A program made the position numbers and the translations under genes. Shown here piece after piece: positions 29,489-37,311 of a DNA stretch of 64,000 nt (its first letter is position 1; every line of letters starts with the position of its first letter). This DNA is from Roseiarcus sp963696665 (GTDB lineage: Bacteria > Pseudomonadota > Alphaproteobacteria > Rhizobiales > Beijerinckiaceae). A model generated the notes under the pieces. That model worked only from the letters and a program-made list of their open reading frames with translations. It was not told the origin of the DNA and searched no databases. Location: contig CAVOLE010000030.1 of assembly GCA_963696665.1 (NCBI GenBank), forward strand, positions 1 to 64,000, given 5' to 3'.

Positions 29489-30931
29489 ATGAGTTTTCTG
29501 GACGAGCTGGCGTTCGGACCGCACGGAAATCGAAGGACCTGGGCGAGGGTCCTCTTGATTGCCCTCGCGGTCCTAGCGCTCGCAGCAGGGCTTCTCTACT
29601 ACCTCGTGTCGGGCGATTACGCGTTCCTAAGAGCTGACGTCCTTACGGGGGAGCCGACCGGGGCCTATCACACCTTGGGTGATCGGCTGGCTGCGCGGGC
29701 GCATAGGAAGAACGGCCATTTGAAGGTGGTTGCTACGGCCGGGTCGGTCGAGAATATTGCGCGTCTCGTCGGCGAAAACGGGAAGTGCGTTCCGGCGTTC
29801 GCCTTCGTCCAGGACGGCGTGCCGGCGCCGGCGAACGCGGGCTTGCAGACGCTGGGCCGGCTGCCGCAGCCGGAATCTTTGTTCCTGCTTGGGCGGCGCG
29901 GACGCGCAATCAATTCGTTCGATGACCTCAAGGGCGCTTCGGTCGGGATCGGTCCAGAAGGATCGGGCACGGCCTACCTGATGCAGCAGTTGTTGGAGAA
30001 TTCGGACCTTCGCGGTCTCGACTTGAAGCCTTCGAATCATGACCTTGAGGAGCAAGCAGGGCTCGTCCGAGACGGCCGGCTCGACCTCGCGGCGTCCGTC
30101 ATGAACGAAAGCGCAGAAATGGTGCGTACGCTCGTGAACAAGTACGACCTCGAGATCGTCGCTCCCGCAGACATTGAGGGCCTGGTGGCCCGAGACAGAT
30201 GGCTGCGTCTTGGTCGGATTCCTGCAGGCTATTATGACGTCACCAAACCGATCCCTGCGACCGACAAGCTCGTCGCGCAGGTCGACACGCTCGTCATGAC
30301 CAATGCGTGTATGCATCGCGCGCAGCGGGTCGCTTTCCTTATGCTGCTCAGCGAGGAGTTCCCTAATTTCGTTCGCGTGAACCCGCCCCCCGCGGCGAAG
30401 TCGCAAGACAGCGCGCCTTTAGCTGACGAGGCGCGCGAATTCTTCGCGAGCGGCGAACCCGAGATCGCGGACAAATATTTCCCTTGGCTCGTGAACCTGA
30501 TGTCGCCCGCCTATTGGATTTATCTGGTGATGGGGATCACGGTTCTCCTCAACGCGTCGGACGCCTATAGCCGCTTCAGGCTTTGGCGCCTCGACGTCAA
30601 CCGGGCGGGGTTGGAGTCCCGGTTGAAGACGCTCGCGTATCCGGGTCTGACCGAGGAGCAAATCAAGGCTCGGGCGCATTCCGGCATCACGCGAGAGCAG
30701 ATCAAGGCGCTCCCCCCCGAGGCGGTCATCCACACGCCGAAGGACCGAGAGGCTGCCGAAGCGCTCAAGAAGGAGTTCGACGCCCTTCGACGGCGTTGCG
30801 AGGATCAGCTGGGCTCTTTCGTCACGCCGATGGGCTCGGAGATGTACTACCGATATCAGGAATGGCTGATCGACGAAGCAAGAGTTGCGCTCGCAAGCTT
30901 GCTTCGCCAGCCGGACACGAAGGCCTCATAG
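29489..30931 (+). CDS. Membrane-anchored TAXI-family solute-binding protein
   Basis: 480 residues. An N-terminal helix (VLLIALAVLALAAGLLYYLV) is followed by a TAXI/NMT1-like binding domain (DVLTGEPTGAYHTLGDRLA, VVATAGSVENIARLVGE, FDDLKGASVGIGPEGSGTAYL, LDLAASVMNESAEMV). A second helix (PAYWIYLVMGITVLLNASDAY) follows, then a soluble C-terminal domain containing the near-repeat LTEEQIKA and ITREQIKA and a helical end. TAXI proteins usually feed TRAP permeases, but no dctQ/dctM-like gene is adjacent, so it may act as a sensor. It is separate from the sugar operon (95 bp gap). Confidence 0.8.
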   Translation: MSFLDELAFGPHGNRRTWARVLLIALAVLALAAGLLYYLVSGDYAFLRADVLTGEPTGAYHTLGDRLAARAHRKNGHLKVVATAGSVENIARLVGENGKCVPAFAFVQDGVPAPANAGLQTLGRLPQPESLFLLGRRGRAINSFDDLKGASVGIGPEGSGTAYLMQQLLENSDLRGLDLKPSNHDLEEQAGLVRDGRLDLAASVMNESAEMVRTLVNKYDLEIVAPADIEGLVARDRWLRLGRIPAGYYDVTKPIPATDKLVAQVDTLVMTNACMHRAQRVAFLMLLSEEFPNFVRVNPPPAAKSQDSAPLADEAREFFASGEPEIADKYFPWLVNLMSPAYWIYLVMGITVLLNASDAYSRFRLWRLDVNRAGLESRLKTLAYPGLTEEQIKARAHSGITREQIKALPPEAVIHTPKDREAAEALKKEFDALRRRCEDQLGSFVTPMGSEMYYRYQEWLIDEARVALASLLRQPDTKAS

Positions 30932-30964
30932 CGCGCCAACTCGCCGTCGGCGGCTCGCAGCGCA

Positions 30965-31918
30965 TCAAGCAGCAGCGGCTTCGGCCGCCGTTTGCTTTTG
31001 TTCGGTGGGATGATGCGCGCCGGGACAAGTCTTCATCCGTTCGCGCAAGTCCGCGATCAGCCACCGTCCTGCCTTGCCAGGCAAGCGGCCACGCTCATGC
31101 ACGACGGAGAGCGGCAGCGCGAATTCCTCCTGGTTGGCGATCCTGAGCCGCTTCAGGCGGCCGGCTGCGACGTGCTCGGAGACCATATGGCTCGGCATGT
31201 TGCACCATCCAAAGCCCGCAAGCAGGAAATCGAGCCGGGTGGTCAGGTCCGCGAAGCGCCAGATGTGCCGGCTGACGATTCCGCCCGACAGGTTCTGGGT
31301 GATCGGCGTGCGGTCGGTCAGCACCAGTTGCACATGGGGCTCGAGCGCTTCGCGCGCGAGCGGCTGGGGCAGGGCGGCGAGCGGATGGTTGGCGGCCACC
31401 ACCGGCCACATGGCGACGCGCGTCATGAACTCGCTCACGAGATCGCAGGGAGTTGTGGGCGAGATTGTGTAGATCGCGAGTCTCGCGGCGCCCTCGCGCA
31501 GCCGCTGCTCGGCGCCCCCGAGAGCCTCGGTGAAGACCGAGGCGGGCAGAAGCGGAAAGGCGACGCGCAACGCCTTCAGGCTCTCCATGAGAAGCGGGAT
31601 CGGCAACATCGAGTTCACCGCAAGGGTGAGCTCCGGCTCAACGTCTTCGGCCATGCTTTGCGCGCGGGCGCGGATGGCTCGCGCGCCCGCGATCAGCGCC
31701 CGCGCGTCGCCGACGAGCGCTCGCCCCGCGTCGGTCAGCCGCGGCGTCTTGCCGGAGCGATCGAACAACGTCACCCCAAGCGTTGTCTCGAGCGTCTGGA
31801 TCGACTGACTGATCGCCGATTGGACTCGGCCGAGCGTTCGCGCCGCGGCCGAAAAGCTCCCCGCGTCGGCGACCGCGACGAGAACACGCATTTGGTCAAG
31901 CGTCAGCGAGTTGATCAT
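30965..31918 (-). CDS. LysR-family transcriptional regulator
   Basis: 317 residues: an N-terminal winged helix-turn-helix (LTLDQMRVLVAVADAGSFSAA, AISQSIQTLETTLGVTLFDRSG) and a periplasmic-binding-like effector domain (ELTLAVNSMLPIPLLMESL). The excellent ribosome binding site GGAGGTGAT precedes ATG 31918. It is divergent from the nitroreductase gene, with a perfect inverted repeat between them, so it very probably controls the nitroreductase-WrbA-DoxX set. Redox-stress or quinone signals are plausible effectors, judging only from the neighbours. Confidence 0.93.
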   Translation of the reverse strand: MINSLTLDQMRVLVAVADAGSFSAAARTLGRVQSAISQSIQTLETTLGVTLFDRSGKTPRLTDAGRALVGDARALIAGARAIRARAQSMAEDVEPELTLAVNSMLPIPLLMESLKALRVAFPLLPASVFTEALGGAEQRLREGAARLAIYTISPTTPCDLVSEFMTRVAMWPVVAANHPLAALPQPLAREALEPHVQLVLTDRTPITQNLSGGIVSRHIWRFADLTTRLDFLLAGFGWCNMPSHMVSEHVAAGRLKRLRIANQEEFALPLSVVHERGRLPGKAGRWLIADLRERMKTCPGAHHPTEQKQTAAEAAAA

Positions 31919-31954
31919 CCATCACCTCCGGAGATGGATTCTAGCACAATTTTG

Positions 31955-31971
31955 CCAATTGCAACGATTGG
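31955..31971. promoter_or_regulatory. Probable LysR operator, CCAAT-N7-ATTGG
   Basis: A perfect inverted repeat of 5-bp arms with a 7-bp spacer in the 102-bp divergent intergenic region. It contains the T-N11-A type spacing usual for LysR-family sites and lies 36 bp from the regulator start and 50 bp from the nitroreductase start. Confidence 0.6.
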
Positions 31972-32020
31972 AACAAAAGTCGACATCTGAGGGCAGTGCA
32001 ACAATTCCTAGGGATCCCTC

Positions 32021-32632
32021 ATGACCGTTCATGTTCCTGAGCCCAAGACAATCGAAGCCCAGTCGCTGGCGCAAATTTTTACCGAAGCGCGTACGCACAA
32101 CGTGTTTCTCGACAAGGCGGTCTCGGACGAGCTGCTCCACAAGGCGCTGGACCTCGCCAAGATGGGGCCGACCAGCGCCAATCAATCGCCGCTGCGCGTG
32201 CTATTTCTGCGATCGCCCGCGGCCAAGGAGCGGCTGCGGCCGGCTCTCGCGCCCGGCAACCTGGACAAAACGATGAGCGCGCCGGTCGTCGCGATCACGG
32301 CTTATGACGAACTCTTCTACGAGCATCTGCCGTTCCTGATGCCGCACAGGGACATGAAGAGCTATTTCTCCGGCAACCCAGCCGATGTGCTCGCCCGCAT
32401 CGCCTTCCAGAACGGCACGTTGCAAGTCGCCTATCTCATCATCGCGCTGCGCGCGGTGGGGCTCGACACTGGACCGATGACCGGATTTGACAATGCGAAG
32501 GTCGACGCCGAGTTCTTCCCCGAAGGGCATGTCAAGTCGAACGTCTTGATCAATATCGGCTACGGAGACCACGAAAAGCTGTTCCCGCGCAGCCCCAGGT
32601 TTTCCTTCGACCAGATGGCGAAGATTCTTTGA
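32021..32632 (+). CDS. Nitroreductase-family protein, malonic semialdehyde reductase-like (RutE/HadB)
   Basis: 203 residues with the flavin nitroreductase signatures of the RutE subgroup: LAKMGPTSANQSPLRVLF, DELFYEHLPFLMPHRDM, NGTLQVAYLIIALRAVGLDTGPM and a C-terminal IGYGD. It should be an FMN-dependent NAD(P)H reductase of small aldehydes, nitro compounds or quinones. No other rut genes are present, so pyrimidine breakdown is not supported. With the LysR regulator, WrbA and DoxX it looks like an electrophile or quinone stress response module. Confidence 0.88.
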   Translation: MTVHVPEPKTIEAQSLAQIFTEARTHNVFLDKAVSDELLHKALDLAKMGPTSANQSPLRVLFLRSPAAKERLRPALAPGNLDKTMSAPVVAITAYDELFYEHLPFLMPHRDMKSYFSGNPADVLARIAFQNGTLQVAYLIIALRAVGLDTGPMTGFDNAKVDAEFFPEGHVKSNVLINIGYGDHEKLFPRSPRFSFDQMAKIL

Positions 32633-32764
32633 CGCTTTCGCTGTCTCTCGCACAGGAGCCTTCGGCGGTCGCCCGGGGCTTTAGATCCGTTTGTTTTTCG
32701 CGCGCTTTTCGCGAGAGACGGCTTTCACTCTTCCAAGCGCGCTCCGAAGGCTGAGGAGGCTTGA

Positions 32765-33363
32765 ATGACCAAGGTGCTCGTTCTCTACTATCCCAGTTAC
32801 GGCCATATCGAGCAGTTGGCCTATGCCGAGGCTGAGGGCGCGCGCTCCGCAGGCGCTACGGTCGACGTGAAACGGGTGCCGGAGACCGTTCCGGAAGAGA
32901 TCGCCAAGGCCTCGTACTTCAAACTCGATCAGCCGGCCCCGATCGCCAAGGTCGAGGAGCTGGCGAATTATGACGCGATCATCGTCGGCGCGCCGACTCG
33001 CTTTGGCCGCATGCCTTCGGCGATGGGCAGTTTCTGGGAGCAGGGCGGCCAATTGTGGCTGAGCGGCGCGCTGATTGGAAAGGTGGGCGCGCCTTCACCT
33101 CGAGCGCGACCCAGCACGGCGGCAACGAGACAACCCTGTTCTCGATCATCGCCAACTTGATGCACTTCGGCCTCATCATCGTCGGCTTGCCCTATAGCCA
33201 CGCCGGGCAAGGCACGCTTGACGAAATCGTCGGCGGCGCGCCTTACGGCGCGACAACGATCGCTGGCGCGCAGGGCCAGCGTCATCCGTCGAAAATCGAA
33301 CTCGACGGCGCGCGGCATCAGGGAGAGCTCATCGCCAAGACCGCCGCAAAGCTCTCGGCATAG
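32765..33363 (+). pseudogene. wrbA: WrbA-type NAD(P)H:quinone oxidoreductase, one frameshift
   Basis: Flavodoxin-fold quinone reductase of about 200 codons. The first frame gives KVLVLYYPSYGHIEQLAYAEA and DAIIVGAPTRFGRMPS. The second gives AFTSSATQHGGNETTLFSII, LIIVGLPYSHAGQG and GAPYGATTIAG. They join at about 33088-33092, where one base is missing; adding one gives GKVGAAFTSSATQHGG. GAGGAGG lies before ATG 32765. If the lesion is a sequencing error this is an ordinary wrbA; otherwise the product is truncated before the FMN-binding completion. Confidence 0.88.
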
Positions 33364-33413
33364 GCGCGACGACGGCCGACATCCATTTCGGCAACAGACA
33401 AAAGGAGACAAAA

Positions 33414-33830
33414 ATGAGCAATGCTATTCCTCGCTCCTCCGTCGTCCCGGCGGTGATCCCGGCGCGGTTCGCGCCCCACCTGCTTTCTGTGCTGCGCATC
33501 GTGGCCGGCCTCACGTTTCTCGAGCACGGGACCGGGAAACTGCTCGGCTTCCCCGCGGGCCTGCCGTTCATCGACAAGATGCCGACCGGATTGCTCTACT
33601 TCACCGGAACGATGGAGCTCGTCGGCGGCGTGTTGATCGTGCTCGGCCTGTTCACGCGGCCCGTCGCCTTCATCCTGTCGGGATTCATGGCCGCCGCTTA
33701 TTTCATGGCGCACTTCCCCATGAGCCTCTTCCCCGCGATCAACATGGGCGAGGCGGCGGTGCTTTACTGCTTCGTTTTCCTTTACATCGCGGCGGCCGGC
33801 CCCGGCCCTTGGGCGATCGACCGGGACTGA
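33414..33830 (+). CDS. DoxX-family membrane protein
   Basis: 138 residues with four membrane helices (LLSVLRIVAGLTFLEHGTGKL, GTMELVGGVLIVLGLF, VAFILSGFMAAAYFMAHF, AAVLYCFVFLYIAAAG). The DoxX signature GLTFLEHGTGKLLGFP and MELVGGVLIVLGLFTRP is clear. Family members are linked to redox homeostasis and thiol stress. AAAGGAG precedes the start. It is 50 bp after the WrbA gene and probably co-transcribed with it. Confidence 0.9.
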   Translation: MSNAIPRSSVVPAVIPARFAPHLLSVLRIVAGLTFLEHGTGKLLGFPAGLPFIDKMPTGLLYFTGTMELVGGVLIVLGLFTRPVAFILSGFMAAAYFMAHFPMSLFPAINMGEAAVLYCFVFLYIAAAGPGPWAIDRD

Positions 33831-33837
33831 CGGCGGC

Positions 33838-34136
33838 TTCGGGCGCCGCCGCCACAGCGGAAATGGCCAAAGGCGGGACAATGCCGAAATGGTCGGTCAT
33901 CCGGCCGAGCGCGATCGTTGAGAAGGCGAGCGAAAACATCGTTAGCGTGTAGGGAAGCGCGGCGGCGGAGCGGTCGACGTCGAAATCGACTTGGGCCGGC
34001 GTCAGGACCACGATCCCCACATCCCGACCCCGATCAGGGTCGCGATCATGAGCGACAAGGCAAGCCGGGTGAAGGCGTAGGCGCCGTCGGGGGCGTACCG
34101 GTCCACCCGTGGGGAGAAGCTCGAAAAGCGGTCCAT
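33838..34136 (-). pseudogene. N-terminal remnant of an MFS transporter
   Basis: From ATG 34136 the frame reads DRFSSFSPRVDRYAPDGAYAF and SLMIATLIGVGMW. It then shifts by one base (C run at 34015-34018 is one short) to IVVLTPAQVDFDVDRSAAAL, PYTLTMFSLAFSTIALGRM and FGIVPPLAISAV, the first three helices of a major facilitator. Homology stops near 33845 and the remaining nine helices are missing, so this is a truncated gene independent of the frameshift. Confidence 0.7.
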
Positions 34137-34356
34137 TGCACAAATTTGCTTCACGCGGGCGCTAATAGCAAATTCCATCCCGCCGGAACGTTTTGAAACC
34201 GCGGCGCGTTCCACGATTGTGTTAAACCAAGTGTTAACGGACTACTTTACGGCGCCATAATGGCGAAAGCGCGTAATTGCGGTGAACGTCGGACTTGGTG
34301 TACGTGTGGGTCTGCGTTACGCGGCGACCAGTAAGCGCTGCGATTGGGGATAAAGA

Positions 34357-36276
34357 GTGACCAAGCCTTCAACGCCGCTTCTGGATCAGATCAAATCACC
34401 GGCCGATCTGCGTAACCTGAGAGAGAGTGATCTCGCTCAGCTTGCCGACGAGTTGCGCGCCGAAACGATCAGCGCGGTCTCGGTGACCGGCGGCCATCTC
34501 GGCGCCGGGCTCGGCGTCGTCGAACTGACGGTCGCGCTGCACTACATTTTCGACACGCCGACCGATCGCATCGTCTGGGACGTCGGCCATCAGGCCTACC
34601 CGCATAAGATCCTGACCGGTCGGCGCGATCGGATCCGAACTTTGCGGCAGGGCGGAGGCTTGAGCGGTTTCACCAAGCGCTTGGAGAGCGAATACGACCC
34701 TTTTGGAGCGGCCCATTCCTCGACGTCGGTCTCGGCCAGCCTTGGCATGGCGGTGGCGCGCGATCTCTCGCACGGCGACAATCATGTGGTTGCGGTCATC
34801 GGCGACGGCGCGATGTCGGCGGGAATGGCCTACGAAGCGATGAACAACGCCGGCGCCATGCGATCGCGACTTATCGTTATCCTCAACGACAACGACATGT
34901 CGATCGCGCCGCCGACAGGCGCGATGTCCGCCTATCTCGCGCGCCTCGTTTCGGGCCGCGCCTATCGTTCCCTGCGCGGCGCGGCCAGGCAGCTCGCGCG
35001 GCGGCTTCCGAAGTTCATGTACGACAAGGCCCGGCTTACTGAGGAGTACGGCCGCAACTTCTGGACGGGCGGCACCCTGTTCGAGGAGCTTGGCTTCTAT
35101 TACGTCGGGCCAATCGACGGCCACAATCTCGACCATCTCTTGCCAATTCTGAAGAACGTGCGCGACGTGCAGGACGGTCCGGTGCTCGTGCATGTGGTGA
35201 CGAAAAAGGGCAAGGGCTATGCGCCGGCGGAGGCCGCCGAGGACAAGTATCACGGCGTTTCCGCGTTTGACGTGATCACTGGCACGCAGTCGAAGCCCAA
35301 GACCAATGCGCCCGCCTACACCCGTGTCTTCGCCAACGCGTTGGTCGAAGAGGCGCGCCGCGACGCCAAAATCGTGGGCATCACCGCCGCCATGCCGGAC
35401 GGGACGGGGCTCGACCGAATGAAGGCGGTTTTCCCCGATCGCGTCTTCGATGTCGGCATCGCCGAACAGCACGCCGTGACATTCGCCGCCGGCTTGGCGA
35501 CGGAAGGCTTCAGGCCCTTTTGCGCGATCTATTCGACATTCCTGCAGCGCGGTTACGACCAGCTCGTGCATGACGTGGCGATCCAGAACCTGCCGGTTCG
35601 CTTCGCTGTTGATCGCGCTGGGCTCGTTGGCGCGGACGGCGCGACGCACGCCGGCGCCTTCGACATCGCCTATCTGACCTGTCTGCCGAATATGACGGTG
35701 ATGGCGGCTTCCGACGAAGCCGAGCTCGTCCATATGGTCGCGACCGCCGCGGCCCACGATTCGGGGCCGATTGCGCTTCGCTATCCGCGCGGCGAGGGCG
35801 TCGGCGTCGAGCTGCCGCAGCAGGGCGAGCTTTTGCCGATCGGCAAGGGCCGGATCGTGCGCGAGGGCGCGCGGATTGCGATCCTGTCGCTCGGCGCGAG
35901 GCTCGGCGAAGCCCTGAAAGCGGCCGACGAACTGGCGGCGCGCGGCTTATCGACGACGGTCGCCGACGCGCGCTTCGCCAAGCCCCTGGACCGTGAGCTC
36001 ATTCTCAAGTTGGCGGCGACGCACAAGCTTCTCATTACTGTCGAGGAAGGCGCGGCCGGCGGCTTCGGCGCGCATGTGCTGACCTTGCTCAGCGACGCCG
36101 GCGCGCTCGACAGTGGGCTCAAGGTGCGCACAATGACGCTGCCGGACAAATTCCAGGATCACGACAAGCCGGAGCGCATGTACGCCGCAGCAGGGCTCGA
36201 CGCGAAGGGCATTGTCGCCAAGGCGATCGCGGCGCTGGGGGATGTCGAGCGCCTCGCCTCGAGCCGCTCCGCGTGA
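34357..36276 (+). CDS. dxs: 1-deoxy-D-xylulose-5-phosphate synthase
   Basis: 639 residues, normal family length. It makes DXP from pyruvate and glyceraldehyde 3-phosphate with thiamine diphosphate, the first step of the MEP isoprenoid pathway. The N-terminal domain has HLGAGLGVVELTVALHY, WDVGHQAYPHKILTGRR and the ThDP/Mg segment VIGDGAMSAGMAYEAMNNAG. The transketolase-like middle has DVGIAEQHAVTFAAGLA, with the catalytic Glu, and VDRAGLVGADGATHAGAFD. The start is GTG 34357. It ends overlapping a small membrane-protein gene. The 220-bp upstream region is AT-richer and probably holds the promoter. Confidence 0.98.
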   Translation: MTKPSTPLLDQIKSPADLRNLRESDLAQLADELRAETISAVSVTGGHLGAGLGVVELTVALHYIFDTPTDRIVWDVGHQAYPHKILTGRRDRIRTLRQGGGLSGFTKRLESEYDPFGAAHSSTSVSASLGMAVARDLSHGDNHVVAVIGDGAMSAGMAYEAMNNAGAMRSRLIVILNDNDMSIAPPTGAMSAYLARLVSGRAYRSLRGAARQLARRLPKFMYDKARLTEEYGRNFWTGGTLFEELGFYYVGPIDGHNLDHLLPILKNVRDVQDGPVLVHVVTKKGKGYAPAEAAEDKYHGVSAFDVITGTQSKPKTNAPAYTRVFANALVEEARRDAKIVGITAAMPDGTGLDRMKAVFPDRVFDVGIAEQHAVTFAAGLATEGFRPFCAIYSTFLQRGYDQLVHDVAIQNLPVRFAVDRAGLVGADGATHAGAFDIAYLTCLPNMTVMAASDEAELVHMVATAAAHDSGPIALRYPRGEGVGVELPQQGELLPIGKGRIVREGARIAILSLGARLGEALKAADELAARGLSTTVADARFAKPLDRELILKLAATHKLLITVEEGAAGGFGAHVLTLLSDAGALDSGLKVRTMTLPDKFQDHDKPERMYAAAGLDAKGIVAKAIAALGDVERLASSRSA

Positions 36277-36464
36277 GCCAACCCACGTCCGACGAGGAGA
36301 GGGACGAGCCGCAGGCAAGCGGGCGCGGCAATATCGCCGCCATTATCGTCGTTGTCGTCCTGGCGGCGCTCGGCTACTGGGCTTTCCATGCCATCGACCA
36401 GCAGCGGAAATTGCAGAATTGCCTCGATTCGGGGCGCCACGATTGCGCGCACCGGGTGCAGTAG
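36273..36464 (+). CDS. Small single-pass membrane protein
   Basis: 63 residues: a charged N-terminus, one membrane helix (NIAAIIVVVVLAALGYWAFHAI) and a short tail with two cysteines (NCLDSGRHDC). The GTG start overlaps the dxs stop (GTGA), which implies translational coupling. I recognise no named family, but small proteins in this position occur in related genomes to my recollection. The two cysteines would lie in the periplasm if the N-terminus is cytoplasmic. Confidence 0.65.
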   Translation: MSQPTSDEERDEPQASGRGNIAAIIVVVVLAALGYWAFHAIDQQRKLQNCLDSGRHDCAHRVQ

Positions 36465-36651
36465 GGGTCGGGGTCCACGATTGACTTGCCCGCGCCGGCG
36501 CGGCATAAGCCCGCTCCTTGCAGCGGCGCGTCACGCGCCGCACTCATTTTTCAGGCCTGCCGCTGGTTTCTGACGTAGCGGCGGCGTTTGCGCGTTCAAG
36601 ATCGGGCGGCGCTCGATTTTTCGCCGGCGATTGGAATTCGGAGACTAGCCC

Positions 36652-36786
36652 GTGAAGCGGACCTATCAACCCAGCAAGATCGTGCGCAAGCGCCGCCACG
36701 GCTTTCGCGCCCGCATGGCGACGGTCGGTGGCCGCAAGGTGATCGCCGCTCGCCGCGCGCGCGGCCGCAAGAAGCTCAGCGCCTGA
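36652..36786 (+). CDS. rpmH: 50S ribosomal protein L34
   Basis: 44 codons from GTG 36652: KRTYQPSKIVRKRRHGFRAR followed by MATVGGRKVIAARRARGRK and KLSA. This is the canonical highly basic L34. It sits just before rnpA, as in nearly all bacteria, and starts the rpmH-rnpA-yidC-engB run. Confidence 0.97.
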   Translation: MKRTYQPSKIVRKRRHGFRARMATVGGRKVIAARRARGRKKLSA

Positions 36787-36816
36787 ACGGCCGCGCCTTC
36801 GGCCTCGACCCTCGTC

Positions 36817-37311
36817 TTGGCCATTCGCCTTCTCGGCGAAGACGGCGCGGAAGGGAGCTTTGACGCCTTGCACGAGGATGGCGGATCTGGTTGCGCCGGC
36901 CAACTTCCAGGCCGCCTGACCAAGCGGGCCGAATTTCAGCGCGTCTCGCGCGGAAGGCGCGCGCCGGTCGAGACCTTCACGCTCCAATCCCGCCGCCGCG
37001 AGGAAGCCGCGAAAGAGGCAGTTTCGGGGGCGCGTGTCGGACTGACGGTGACCAAAAGCGTCGGCGGCGCAGTCGAGCGCAATCGCGTCCGACGACGGCT
37101 AAAAGAGGCCCTGCGCGCCGCGGCGCCTCTTGAGGCGGAGAGCGATCACGACTACGTGCTGATGGCCCGGCGTGAGGCGCTGAGCCGCCGTTTCGTCGCG
37201 CTCGTCGAGGATGTCCGCACCGCCTTCCGCGCCGCCCGGCGCCGCGGTGCGGATGATAGTGGGCGTGGATCGACCACGAGGGCGCCGAAAGGCAAAGATA
37301 GGCCGAGATGA
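36817..37311 (+). CDS. rnpA: Ribonuclease P protein component
   Basis: The protein subunit of RNase P, which matures tRNA 5' ends. The conserved core starts at LTKRAEFQRVSRGRR and includes ARVGLTVTKSVGGAVERNRVRRRLKEALR, the RNR RNA-binding signature. The uninterrupted frame opens at TTG 36817 and would give 164 residues, about 30 more than usual at the N-terminus. A later TTG at 36868 in DALHE would give a more typical length. The C-terminal tail is basic. It overlaps the yidC start by 4 bp. The yidD gene often found next to rnpA is missing here. Confidence 0.95.
   Translation: MAIRLLGEDGAEGSFDALHEDGGSGCAGQLPGRLTKRAEFQRVSRGRRAPVETFTLQSRRREEAAKEAVSGARVGLTVTKSVGGAVERNRVRRRLKEALRAAAPLEAESDHDYVLMARREALSRRFVALVEDVRTAFRAARRRGADDSGRGSTTRAPKGKDRPR

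Noticed and set aside
34222..34238. TTAA-N8-TTAAC upstream of dxs as a CtrA site
   Set aside because: The spacer is 8 bases, not the 7 required by the consensus.
34396..35757. 453-codon frame antisense to dxs
   Set aside because: Shadow of the dxs reading frame; no domain.
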